In this document: piece after piece, positions 17,375-25,369 of the stretch
Layout: each line of letters begins with the position of its first letter
Position numbering within the stretch: the stretch's first letter is position 1
Assembly (NCBI RefSeq): GCF_040276065.1
Contig: NZ_JBELOI010000008.1
Coordinates: 62,001 to 126,000, forward strand
Length of the DNA stretch: 64,000 nt
From: Castellaniella sp040276065
Lineage (GTDB): Bacteria; Pseudomonadota; Gammaproteobacteria; Burkholderiales; Burkholderiaceae_B
Reading direction: 5' to 3'
Made by a program: the position numbers and the translations under genes
The notes under the pieces: generated by a model
Told to the model about the DNA's origin: nothing
The model's database searches: none
Seen by the model: only the letters and a program-made list of their open reading frames with translations

Positions 17375-18883
17375 ATGTCCCTGGCCGTGCTCACGAGCCG
17401 CGCCCTGTCCGGTTTGCAGGCCCATGCCGTGCGCGTCGAGGTTCACGTGGGGGCTGGCCTGCCGGCGTTCCACCTGGTGGGCCTGCCCGGCGCGGACGTG
17501 CGCGAGAGCCGCGAGCGCGTGCGCTCGGCCATCGTCAATAGCGGGTTCGAGTTTCCGGCGGGGCGCATCACGGCCAACCTGGCGCCGGCCGAGTTGCCCA
17601 AGGAGTCCGGCCGCTTCGACCTGCCCATCGCGCTGGGCGTCCTGCTGGCTTCGGGGCAGGTCGCGGCGCCCGGGGGTGAGGCCCCCGATCTGCGTGCCTA
17701 CGTGTTTGCCGGGGAATTGTCCCTGACCGGCGCCATCACCGCCGCCGGCGCACCGCTGGCCATCGCGCTCCAGGTCGCGCGCAGCGCCCCGGGCGCCATT
17801 CTCGTCCTGCCCCCGGATGCCGCGTCGGTGGCCGCCCAAGTGCCAGGGCTGACGGTCCTGCAGGCCGGCACATTGAGCGAGGTGGTGGGGCATTTTTCGG
17901 GTGCGGGCGCCCTGGACGCCGCGATTGCACCCGTGCCGGCGGCGCTCGATCCGGCCGAGCTGCCCTGCCTGTCGGATGTGCGTGGCCAGGTGATCGCACG
18001 CCGCGCGCTCGAGATCGCGGCGGCGGGGCGTCACAGCCTGCTCATGTGCGGCCCGCCGGGAGTGGGCAAGAGCATGTTGGCCCAGCGCCTGCCGGGCATT
18101 CTGCCGCGGCTGCCAGCCTCTCAGGCGCTCGAGGTGGCCGCCGTCCTGAGTGCCGGCGGACTCGAGTGCGTGCACCCGGGTGCGCCGCCGTTTCGCGCGC
18201 CACACCACTCGGCCTCGATGGCCGCGCTGGTGGGCGGGGGCGTGCGGCCGCGCCCCGGGGAAATCAGCCTCGCCCACCATGGCGTACTGTTCCTCGATGA
18301 GTTGCCCGAGTTCGAGCGCCGCGCGCTCGAGGCTCTGCGCGAACCCCTGGAAACCGGCCATGTTTCGATTGCCCGGGCTGCCGGGACTTGCCGGTTTCCG
18401 GCGGATTTCCAACTGGTCGCCGCCATGAATCCCTGTCCTTGCGGCTGGCGGGGGCACCCCCGTCGAGACTGTCGCTGCACGCCCGAACGCATCGAGCGCT
18501 ATCGCGCGCGCCTGTCGGGTCCTCTCCTCGATCGCATCGATTTGCACCTGGCGCTGGCGTCCGAGGAGGTTTGGGCCCACGCGCCCGCGGGGGAGCCCTC
18601 GGCGCAGGTGCGGCGGCGGGTGGCAAGGGCACGCCGCATCCAGCTCGAGCGCCAGGGCGTGCCCAATGCCGCTTTGAAGGCCGCCGCCCTGCAGCGCCAT
18701 GCGCGCCTGGACGACGTGGGCCTGACCCTGCTGGCCGAGGCCGGCCGCCGCTGGGCCTGGTCGGCGCGCGGCGCCCATCGCGTGCTGCGAGTGGCGCTCA
18801 CCATCGCCGATCTGGCTGAGGCCCCGGGCGTCCGGTCCGGACATCTCGCCGAGGCCATGCGCTACCGACCCGAGACGTCCTGA
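17375..18883 (+). CDS. comM: ComM/YifB family Mg-chelatase-like AAA+ ATPase
   Basis: The 502-residue protein has the N-terminal ChlI-like fold (SLAVLTSRALSGLQAHAVRV, PAFHLVGLPGADVRESRERV), Walker A CGPPGVGKSMLAQRLPG near residue 226, Walker B GVLFLDELPEF and the cysteine-rich AAMNPCPCGWRG block. ComM in Vibrio is a hexameric helicase promoting branch migration during natural transformation. AGGAGG lies 7 nt before ATG 17375. ubiK follows after 46 nt. Confidence 0.93.
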   Translation: MSLAVLTSRALSGLQAHAVRVEVHVGAGLPAFHLVGLPGADVRESRERVRSAIVNSGFEFPAGRITANLAPAELPKESGRFDLPIALGVLLASGQVAAPGGEAPDLRAYVFAGELSLTGAITAAGAPLAIALQVARSAPGAILVLPPDAASVAAQVPGLTVLQAGTLSEVVGHFSGAGALDAAIAPVPAALDPAELPCLSDVRGQVIARRALEIAAAGRHSLLMCGPPGVGKSMLAQRLPGILPRLPASQALEVAAVLSAGGLECVHPGAPPFRAPHHSASMAALVGGGVRPRPGEISLAHHGVLFLDELPEFERRALEALREPLETGHVSIARAAGTCRFPADFQLVAAMNPCPCGWRGHPRRDCRCTPERIERYRARLSGPLLDRIDLHLALASEEVWAHAPAGEPSAQVRRRVARARRIQLERQGVPNAALKAAALQRHARLDDVGLTLLAEAGRRWAWSARGAHRVLRVALTIADLAEAPGVRSGHLAEAMRYRPETS

Positions 18884-18929
18884 GCGAGTAAAATGAGGGA
18901 TTGACACCACATCGCTGGACGGAGGCTCC

Positions 18930-19175
18930 ATGATCGCGCCCAATCAATGGTTGGATGATTTTCAAAAGAACATGTCCGAGCTGCTGGCCAAGACGCCAGC
19001 CGCCGATATCGAGCGCAACATGAAGGCGCTGATGGCCCAGACTTTCGCCCGCATGGATCTGATCACCCGCGAGGAGTTCGACGTGCAGGCCGGCCTGCTG
19101 GCGCGCGCCATCGACCGGATCGAGACGCTCGAGGCGCGCGTCGAGTCGCTCGAGCGACTCGACAAGTCAGAATAA
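18930..19175 (+). CDS. ubiK: UbiK family ubiquinone biosynthesis accessory protein
   Basis: The 81-residue protein matches the YqiC/UbiK (formerly BMFP) family: an N-terminal helical part (WLDDFQKNMSELLAKTPAADIERNMKALMAQ), the conserved FARMDLITREEFDVQ and a C-terminal coiled coil (RIETLEARVESLERL). In enterobacteria UbiK interacts with UbiJ and supports late ubiquinone synthesis. GGAGG precedes ATG 18930. Its last codons overlap the predicted rpmI promoter. Confidence 0.88.
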   Translation: MIAPNQWLDDFQKNMSELLAKTPAADIERNMKALMAQTFARMDLITREEFDVQAGLLARAIDRIETLEARVESLERLDKSE

Positions 19176-19188
19176 TCCATCATATAAT
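19159..19188 (+). promoter_or_regulatory. Predicted promoter of rpmI-rplT-pheST
   Basis: TCGACA (19159-19164), an 18-nt spacer and a perfect TATAAT (19183-19188). The predicted start near 19195 gives an untranslated leader of nearly 200 nt. Confidence 0.6.
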
Positions 19189-19194
19189 CAATGG

Positions 19195-19392
19195 CTTTTC
19201 CTTGATCATTCAGGTTGGATCGCCTGGGTGATTCTTAAATGGAGAGGCGTTAGGGGGCGCATACCCCCTTAGCCCGTTTGGTCGCAGGTTGCGCGACACA
19301 AGCGGGGGTTTGCAAGCGCGAATCCCAGGTCGGTGAAGCACCCATGCCGGATCGGCGGGTCACCTGGTTTCGTAAGTCAACAGAGTATCGTC
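19195..19392 (+). other. Structured leader of the rpmI-rplT transcript
   Basis: This stretch holds no gene. It contains a GGGGG/CCCCC stem near 19252-19268 and a long-range pair CCAGGT (19325-19330) / ACCTGG (19362-19367) that closes about 25 nt before the rpmI start. In E. coli and Bacillus, ribosomal protein L20 represses its own mRNA through a structured leader; a similar role here is possible but unproven. Confidence 0.4.
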
Positions 19393-19590
19393 ATGCCCAA
19401 GATGAAGAGCAAGAAAGGCGCCGCCAAGCGCTTTAAGGTTCGCGGCAGTGGTTCCATCAAGCGCGGCCAGGCTTTCAAGCGTCATATCCTGACCAAGAAA
19501 ACCACCAAGAACAAACGTCAGTTGCGCGGTTCGACCGCTGTCCATGACTCAGATGTCGCCTCGGTTAAGGCGATGTTGCCTTTCGCCTGA
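19393..19590 (+). CDS. rpmI: 50S ribosomal protein L35
   Basis: The 65-residue basic protein (same length as E. coli L35) begins MPKMKSKKGAAKRFKVRGSG and ends in DVASVKAMLPFA. ATG 19393 is the family start; upstream in-frame codons belong to the leader. rplT begins 12 nt after the stop. infC, normally the gene just upstream, lies 8.3 kb away. Confidence 0.97.
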   Translation: MPKMKSKKGAAKRFKVRGSGSIKRGQAFKRHILTKKTTKNKRQLRGSTAVHDSDVASVKAMLPFA

Positions 19591-19602
19591 TCGGAGAATC
19601 AT

Positions 19603-19962
19603 ATGCCTCGTGTCAAACGCGGCGTCACCGCACGTGCACGCCATAAAAAAGTCCTCAAGGCCGCCAAGGGTTACCGTGGCCGCCGCGGCAACGTATTTCG
19701 GATCGCCAAGCAGGCGGTCATGCGCGCTGGGCAATATGCCTATCGCGACCGCCGCAATAAAAAACGCACCTTCCGCGCCCTGTGGATCACCCGTATCAAC
19801 GCGGCCTGCCGCGAACTGGGCGTCTCCTACAGCGTGTTCATCGCCGGCCTGAAAAAGGCTTCGATCGACCTGGATCGCAAGGTCCTGGCCGATATGGCCG
19901 TCCGCGACAAGGCAGGCTTTGCCGCCGTCGTCGCCCAAGCCAAGTCCGCGCTGGCCGCCTGA
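19603..19962 (+). CDS. rplT: 50S ribosomal protein L20
   Basis: The 119-residue protein is standard L20 (MPRVKRGVTARARHKKVLKAAKGYRGRRGN...), which binds 23S rRNA early in 50S assembly and in several bacteria represses its own operon. GGAGAA precedes the start. A hairpin separates it from pheS. Confidence 0.98.
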   Translation: MPRVKRGVTARARHKKVLKAAKGYRGRRGNVFRIAKQAVMRAGQYAYRDRRNKKRTFRALWITRINAACRELGVSYSVFIAGLKKASIDLDRKVLADMAVRDKAGFAAVVAQAKSALAA

Positions 19963-19998
19963 CCGGCACAGTTTCATTGCCGATTCTGTATCATTGCG

Positions 19999-20024
19999 AA
20001 CGGGGCTCGTGTGGGCCCCGTTTT
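19999..20024 (+). terminator. Hairpin between rplT and pheS (terminator or attenuator)
   Basis: AACGGGGC (19999-20006) pairs with GCCCCGTT (20015-20022), followed by two further Ts. It may reduce read-through into pheST, like the attenuator in E. coli, but no Phe-rich leader peptide is seen in the 72-nt gap. Confidence 0.65.
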
Positions 20025-20046
20025 GCATGCATAGATGGACAGCATC

Positions 20047-21069
20047 ATGACCACTACGCTCGACGAGCTGATCACCCAGGCCGGGGACCGATTCGCCCTG
20101 GCGGCCGACGCGGCCGCCCTTGAAAATGAAAAAGCCGCGTTCCTCGGCAAGCAAGGTTCGCTGACTGCACTGCTCAAGGGCTTGGCGGGGCTGGATCCCG
20201 ATGAGAAGCGCGAGCGGGGCGCGCGGATCAATCAGGCCAAGCAGCGCATCGAGAGCCTGCTCAACACGCGCCGCGCCGAACTGGCGCAAGCGGTGCTCGA
20301 CCAGCGGCTGGCGGCCGAAACCATAGACGTGACATTGCCCGGCCGGGGGCGCCCGATGGGCGGCATCCATCCGGTGATCCGCACGTGGCAGCGCGTCGAG
20401 GCGATTTTCCGCTCGATCGGTTTCGATGTCGCCGATGGTCCCGAGATCGAAAACGACTGGACCAATTTCACCGCGCTGAACAACCCGGAAAACCACCCCG
20501 CCCGCTCGATGCAGGACACCTTCTATGTGGATATGAAGGACGCCGGTGGGCTGCCGCTGGTGCTGCGCACCCATACCAGTCCCATGCAAGTGCGCTACGC
20601 CCGCATGAACACGCCGCCGATCAAGGTCATCGCCCCGGGTCGTACCTATCGCGTCGACAGCGATGCAACGCACTCCCCGATGTTCCACCAGGTCGAGGGC
20701 CTGTGGATTGCCGAGGATATCTCGTTCGCCGACCTCAAGGGCGTCTACACCGATTTTCTGCGTGCCTTCTTCGAGACCGATGACCTGACCTTGCGCTTCC
20801 GGCCCTCGTTCTTCCCGTTCACCGAGCCTTCGGCCGAGATCGACATGATGTTCACCTCGGGCCCCAACCAGGGTCGCTGGCTCGAGATTTCGGGCTCTGG
20901 CCAGGTGCATCCCCAGGTGGTGCGCAATTTCGGCCTTGATCCCGAACGCTACATCGGCTTCGCCTTCGGCTCGGGCCTCGAGCGCCTGACCATGTTGCGC
21001 TATGGGGTCGACGACCTGCGGCAGTTCTTCGAGGGCGACTTGCGCTTTCTGCGTCAGTTCAATCACTAG
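20047..21069 (+). CDS. pheS: Phenylalanyl-tRNA synthetase alpha subunit
   Basis: PheS is the catalytic alpha subunit of the alpha2beta2 enzyme. From ATG 20047 the product is 340 residues (E. coli 327); ATG 20035 would add MDSI. Motifs include HPVIRTWQRVEAIFRSIGFDV, LRTHTSPMQVRYA, TYRVDSDATHSPMFHQVEGL and the C-terminal GLERLTMLRYGVDDLRQF. The N-terminal coiled coil (about 10-85) is the tRNA-binding arm. pheT starts 39 nt downstream. Confidence 0.97.
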   Translation: MTTTLDELITQAGDRFALAADAAALENEKAAFLGKQGSLTALLKGLAGLDPDEKRERGARINQAKQRIESLLNTRRAELAQAVLDQRLAAETIDVTLPGRGRPMGGIHPVIRTWQRVEAIFRSIGFDVADGPEIENDWTNFTALNNPENHPARSMQDTFYVDMKDAGGLPLVLRTHTSPMQVRYARMNTPPIKVIAPGRTYRVDSDATHSPMFHQVEGLWIAEDISFADLKGVYTDFLRAFFETDDLTLRFRPSFFPFTEPSAEIDMMFTSGPNQGRWLEISGSGQVHPQVVRNFGLDPERYIGFAFGSGLERLTMLRYGVDDLRQFFEGDLRFLRQFNH

Positions 21070-21108
21070 GGACTGGCTTCTGGCCATTCCCCAGACGGAA
21101 TCCGAATC

Positions 21109-23514
21109 ATGCAATTTCCCGAATCCTGGCTGCGCGCCTGGGCCAATCCGGAGATCGATACAGACGAGCTTTCGCATCGTCTGACCATGGCCGGCCTAGA
21201 GGTCGAGGAGGCCGAGCCGTTCGCGCCGCCATTTTCCGGCGTCGTCGTGGCGCGCATCCTCGAGGTCGAGGCGCATCCCGATGCCGACAAGCTGCGCGTA
21301 TGCCGGGTGGACGACGGCACGGGCGCGTCCGTGCAGATCGTGTGCGGTGCCCCCAACGCGGCCGCCGGCCTGGTGGTGCCGCTCGCGCGGGTGGGCGCGC
21401 GGCTGCCCGGCGATATGCATATCGGCCCGGTCAAGATGCGCGGGGTCGAATCGATGGGGATGTTGTGCTCGGCCCGCGAATTGGGCCTGTCGCAGGACCA
21501 CTCCGGGCTGCTCGAGCTTGATTCCGGCTTGGTGCCGGGCCGGTCGCTGCGCGAGGCGCTCGAGCTCGACGATACGGTGTTCACCGTCAAGCTCACGCCC
21601 AACCGCGCCGACTGCCTGTCGATCCTGGGGGTTGCGCGCGAGGTCTCGGCCCTCACGGGCTGCGCTCTGCGAGCCCTCAAGGTACCCGAGGTCCAGGTGG
21701 CGATTTCCGATCGCCTGGCCGTCAAGGTCGAGGCCCCGGACCTGTGCGGCCGCTTTGCCGGCCGCATTGTGCGCGGGGTCGACGCGCGCGCGGCGACGCC
21801 CGCCTGGATGAAGGCGCGCCTCGAGCGTGCGGGCCAGCGTAGCGTTTCCGCGCTGGTCGACATTTCCAACTACGTCATGCTGGAGCTCGGCCGTCCGACG
21901 CATGTGTTCGACCTGCAGCGGATCCGCGGCGGTTTGACCGTTCGCTGGGCGCGGGCGGGCGAGTCGCTGCACCTGCTCAACGGCCAGACCGTCGAGCTGG
22001 CGCCGGACGTGGGCGTGATCGGCACGGACGATGGGCTCGAGAGCCTGGCCGGCATCATGGGCGGCGAGGCCAGCGCCGTGACGCTGGACACCACCGACAT
22101 CTATATCGAGGCGGCGTTCTGGTGGCCCGAGGCCATCATGGGGCGCGCGCGCCGCTATAAGTTCTCGTCCGAGGCCAGCCATCGTTTCGAACGCGGCGTG
22201 GATTTCGAATCGATCGCCGAGCACTTGCAGATCATGACGCGGCTGGTGCTGGATATCTGCGGCGGGCAGGCCGGCCCCATCGACGATCAGATCCTGCGCC
22301 TGCCCGAGCGCGCGCCCGTGCGCATGCGCCTGGCGCGTTGCCGGCGGGTGCTGGGCGTGCCGGTCGAGGGCGAAGCCGTCGCCCAGGTATTCTCCCGCCT
22401 GGGTTTTGCGTTCGTTCGCGAAGGCGAGGATTTCGTCGTCACCCCGCCTTCGGCGCGTTTTGATCTGGCCATCGAAGAAGACTTGATCGAGGAGGTCGCC
22501 CGCATCTATGGCTTTGACCGGATCCCCGATCTGCCGCCGCTCGCCCGGGCCAAAATACGCACGGTTCCGGAAACCCTGTACGGCCCGCACGCCATGCGGG
22601 CCGCGATGGCGGGGCTGGATTACCAAGAGGTCATCAATTTCTCGTTCGTCGAGGAGGCCTGGGAGCGGGATTACGTCGGCAATGCCGATCCCATCCGGCT
22701 GCTCAACCCGATCGCCAGCCAACTGGCCGTGATGCGCTCAAGCCTGATCGGCGGCCTGCTCGACAACATTGCCCATAACGCCAAGCGCAAGCAAAGCCGC
22801 GTAAGGGTCTTCGAGCTTGGCCGCGTGTTCTCCCGCGATCCCCGGGTGGCCGACGGAGACCTCGAGGTGGCGGGGGTTGCCCAGCCGATCCGCCTGGCCG
22901 GTGCCGCGTGGGGCCCGGCCGTGCCCGAGCAGTGGGGCGAGGCTGTGCGCCCAGTGGACTTCTTTGACGTCAAGCGTGACCTGGAATCCTTGCTGGGTGC
23001 GCGCGGCGCGGGCCTGCGCTGCGAGCCGGCCGCGACTCCGGCCCTGCATCCAGGACGCTCGGCACGCCTGCTGCTCGATGGGCGGGTGATCGGCTGGCTA
23101 GGCGAGGTTCACCCGCGCTGGGCGCAGGCGCTGGATCTGGCGCACGCGCCGGTGGTCTTCGAGGTCGATGCGCGCCAGCTCGGCGAGCGCGTGTTTCCGC
23201 GTCCCGCCGAGCTGTCGCGGCAACCGGTCGTCGTGCGCGACCTGGCCGTTTGGGTGGACGCCGGCGTAGCCTGGCAAGCCATTCTTGACACTCTTTTACA
23301 CCAGATCGCCACCGATGTTGCGCTCTCGGTGGTCAAAGACATTAAACTGTTCGACATCTGGCGCGACAAGAACGATGCCCGGACCAAGAGCCTTGCGCTG
23401 CGATTCTGGTTCCAGGGGCAGGATGCGACGCTGGATGATCGCCAGATCGAATATTGCACGCAACGCCTGCTGGATGCGCTGGTGCAGGCGCATGGGGCTC
23501 GCTTGCGTTCCTAG
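21109..23514 (+). CDS. pheT: Phenylalanyl-tRNA synthetase beta subunit
   Basis: The 801-residue beta subunit (E. coli 795) contains the N-terminal EMAP/OB tRNA-binding domain (VVVARILEVEAHPDADKLRV), the B3/B4 editing region, the B5 domain and a C-terminal ferredoxin-fold anticodon-binding domain (LSRQPVVVRDLAVWVD, KSLALRFWFQ). The ihfA ribosome-binding site AGGAGG overlaps its stop codon, so the two genes are linked. Confidence 0.98.
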   Translation: MQFPESWLRAWANPEIDTDELSHRLTMAGLEVEEAEPFAPPFSGVVVARILEVEAHPDADKLRVCRVDDGTGASVQIVCGAPNAAAGLVVPLARVGARLPGDMHIGPVKMRGVESMGMLCSARELGLSQDHSGLLELDSGLVPGRSLREALELDDTVFTVKLTPNRADCLSILGVAREVSALTGCALRALKVPEVQVAISDRLAVKVEAPDLCGRFAGRIVRGVDARAATPAWMKARLERAGQRSVSALVDISNYVMLELGRPTHVFDLQRIRGGLTVRWARAGESLHLLNGQTVELAPDVGVIGTDDGLESLAGIMGGEASAVTLDTTDIYIEAAFWWPEAIMGRARRYKFSSEASHRFERGVDFESIAEHLQIMTRLVLDICGGQAGPIDDQILRLPERAPVRMRLARCRRVLGVPVEGEAVAQVFSRLGFAFVREGEDFVVTPPSARFDLAIEEDLIEEVARIYGFDRIPDLPPLARAKIRTVPETLYGPHAMRAAMAGLDYQEVINFSFVEEAWERDYVGNADPIRLLNPIASQLAVMRSSLIGGLLDNIAHNAKRKQSRVRVFELGRVFSRDPRVADGDLEVAGVAQPIRLAGAAWGPAVPEQWGEAVRPVDFFDVKRDLESLLGARGAGLRCEPAATPALHPGRSARLLLDGRVIGWLGEVHPRWAQALDLAHAPVVFEVDARQLGERVFPRPAELSRQPVVVRDLAVWVDAGVAWQAILDTLLHQIATDVALSVVKDIKLFDIWRDKNDARTKSLALRFWFQGQDATLDDRQIEYCTQRLLDALVQAHGARLRS

Positions 23515-23525
23515 GAGGGCTGTTT

Positions 23526-23837
23526 GTGAATACGGATCGTACCCTGACCAAGGCCGACTTGGCCGAGCTTCTGTTCGAGCGGGTGGGGCTGAACAAGCGC
23601 GAGGCCAAAGACGTGGTCGACACCTTCTTTGCCGAGATCCGCGACGCGCTGGTGAATGGCACCGAGGTCAAACTCTCTGGTTTCGGCAGTTTTCAGGTGC
23701 GCAACAAGCCGCCGCGCCCGGGCCGCAATCCCAAGACCGGCGAGGTCATCCCCATTGCGGCGCGCCGCGTCGTGACCTTCCACGCGAGCCAGAAGCTCAA
23801 GGACGGCGTCGGTCAGGCGGGAGGTGAACGCACATGA
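23526..23837 (+). CDS. ihfA: Integration host factor alpha subunit
   Basis: This 103-residue HU/IHF-family protein bends DNA and commonly assists sigma-54 promoters. Blocks: TLTKADLAELLFERVGLNKREAKDVVDTFF, LSGFGSFQVRNKPPRPGRNPKTGE with the intercalating proline arm, and IAARRVVTFHASQKLK. I chose GTG 23526, which has AGGAGGG 6 nt upstream; the longer frame overlaps pheT. pheT-ihfA-merR is a conserved order. Confidence 0.96.
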   Translation: MNTDRTLTKADLAELLFERVGLNKREAKDVVDTFFAEIRDALVNGTEVKLSGFGSFQVRNKPPRPGRNPKTGEVIPIAARRVVTFHASQKLKDGVGQAGGERT

Positions 23838-24262
23838 GCACCAGCAGCCCTGCGCCCGTCGTTCTGCCGCCGATTCCAGCAAAACGCTATTTCACCATTG
23901 GTGAGGTCAGCGAGCTGTGTGGCGTCAAGCCACACATCCTGCGGTACTGGGAGCAGGAGTTCACGCAGCTCAAACCGGTCAAGCGCCGGGGCAACCGCCG
24001 CTATTACCAGCACCATGAGGTCCTGTTGGTGCGCCGCATCCGCGACCTGCTCTACGAGCAGGGGTTCACGATCGCGGGCGCACGCAACCGTCTGGGCGAT
24101 GGCGGCGAGATGCCGCACGACCAGGACGCCGCGGTGCGCCTGACGGCCGCCGAGCTCCAGGCCTTGCGAGGCGATCTGCAGCATATCCGCGAGAGCCTGT
24201 CCCAGGCGCTTGGGGATCGGTCGTCCGTGTCCCGGCAGACCAGCGGCCTGCTCGATCTGTAA
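23834..24262 (+). CDS. MerR-family transcriptional regulator
   Basis: The 142-residue protein has an N-terminal MerR winged helix (KRYFTIGEVSELCGVKPHILRYWEQEF, about residues 17-45) and a short helical dimerisation segment. It has no cysteine-rich or ligand-binding C-terminal domain, so it is the small MerR type found after ihfA in many proteobacteria. The start overlaps the ihfA stop by four bases, so translation is coupled. Its target is unknown. Confidence 0.88.
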   Translation: MSTSSPAPVVLPPIPAKRYFTIGEVSELCGVKPHILRYWEQEFTQLKPVKRRGNRRYYQHHEVLLVRRIRDLLYEQGFTIAGARNRLGDGGEMPHDQDAAVRLTAAELQALRGDLQHIRESLSQALGDRSSVSRQTSGLLDL

Positions 24263-24298
24263 CCCACCCGCCAAGCCTTTGCGTATCCCGGCGGCGCC

Positions 24299-24781
24299 TC
24301 AGCGCGCCGGCTGCGAGGGTATCGGCAGCGCGGGGTTGACGGGGGTGAGCTGCAAGGTGCGCTCGGTTGCTTTCTGGGGGGCGGGGCGCAGCAGCGCCAT
24401 GCCGATCACGGTCGCCAGAGCCAGGGTGGCCAAGACGGCCGCCACGGCGGCGACCCGGCCGCGGCGCAGTCGCGTGGGCCGCTTGTGGCGGGCGCGGGTG
24501 GCTGCGACGGTGCGACCCTCGAATATGACCGGCGCGTCGTCGGACGCGGCGGCGAACCCGAGGCTCGCCTGAATCCGGGCCTGGAGCTCGGGGGCGGGCG
24601 GCAGGCCCGGCAGTTCATCGGCGATGTCCAGCAGGTAGGCTTCCCACTTGAGGGCGCAGGCGGCGGCAGCGTCATCCTGGGCGAGCCATGCCTGGATCGC
24701 CGCCGTGTCTTCTGGCGGGGTGAGGCCCAGCACGCATTCGGCGATGTCGAGATCGGTGTAGGCGCGGGACGGGGCTTTCAT
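24299..24781 (-). CDS. RskA-like anti-sigma factor
   Basis: The 160-residue protein has an N-terminal cytoplasmic sigma-binding region (DLDIAECVLGLTPPEDTAAIQAWLAQD), typical of the anti-sigma-K/RskA family, one transmembrane helix at about 112-133 (VAAVAAVLATLALATVIGMALL) and a short periplasmic tail. The family's large periplasmic domain is almost absent, so signal input may differ. ATG 24781 overlaps the stop of the upstream ECF sigma gene (ATGA); the longer upstream frame is a shadow of that gene. Confidence 0.78.
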   Translation of the reverse strand: MKAPSRAYTDLDIAECVLGLTPPEDTAAIQAWLAQDDAAAACALKWEAYLLDIADELPGLPPAPELQARIQASLGFAAASDDAPVIFEGRTVAATRARHKRPTRLRRGRVAAVAAVLATLALATVIGMALLRPAPQKATERTLQLTPVNPALPIPSQPAR

Positions 24782-25281
24782 GCGAGGATCGCCTGATCCA
24801 GTTGCGCCAGCGCCCGGCGGGTTTCGGTGCGCACGGCGTCCTCGGTCCCGCCCAGGCGGGCGGCCAGTTGCGGATAGTCGAGCCCGTGCAGGTAGGCCAG
24901 CCGCAGGGCTGCCCGCGGGCCTTCGGGCAGGCGGTCCAGCGCCTCGGTCAGTCGGGTGTGTGCCCGGGGCTTGGCCGGCTCGGGCAAGGGCCTGGCCGGA
25001 TCGGGGCGCGGGCCTTGCCGCAGGTGTGCCAGGGCACGGTAGCGCAGGATGCTGTAGATCCAGGCCCTGGCCGTACCGATCGCGGGACTGTAGCCGGCGG
25101 CGTTGCGCCAGATGAGCACGAAGGTCTCGTGCACGAGGTCTTCGGCCCGCTCGCCCAGCATGGCGCGGCCCAGCGCCAGCATGGCGGGGGCCTCGTGCGC
25201 ATAGAGCGCCTCGAAGGCGGTCCGGTCCCCTGCGGCGCAGGCCGAGAGTTCGCCCTCGTAGTCGAATACGGAAACAGTCAT
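24778..25281 (-). CDS. ECF RNA polymerase sigma factor (SigK-like)
   Basis: The 167-residue sigma factor has region 2 (FEALYAHEAPAMLALGRAMLG, EDLVHETFVLIWRNA) and region 4 (LDRLPEGPRAALRLAYLHGLDYPQLAARLGGTEDAVRTETRRAL). It is translationally coupled to the RskA-like gene, so that membrane protein should sequester it. I start at ATG 25281 (MTVSVFDYEG) with GGGAATG upstream. Its regulon is unknown; the divergent ABC exporter starts 88 nt away. Confidence 0.88.
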   Translation of the reverse strand: MTVSVFDYEGELSACAAGDRTAFEALYAHEAPAMLALGRAMLGERAEDLVHETFVLIWRNAAGYSPAIGTARAWIYSILRYRALAHLRQGPRPDPARPLPEPAKPRAHTRLTEALDRLPEGPRAALRLAYLHGLDYPQLAARLGGTEDAVRTETRRALAQLDQAILA

Positions 25282-25369
25282 ACAATCATTCCCAGCCGAT
25301 TCCCGGCCGATTTTTGGGCATGCCGATTTCCGTATTGTATGCGCTGCCCGCCTTCTTCCGTGGTCCTTC

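Noticed and set aside
17276..18943. 555-codon open frame on the minus strand opposite comM
   Set aside because: It is antisense to a well-supported ATPase gene, is rich in Arg/Gly/His without any domain, and is a usual shadow in GC-rich DNA.
19549..21177. 542-codon minus-strand frame opposite rplT and pheS
   Set aside because: It lies wholly against conserved plus-strand genes and shows no recognisable motifs.
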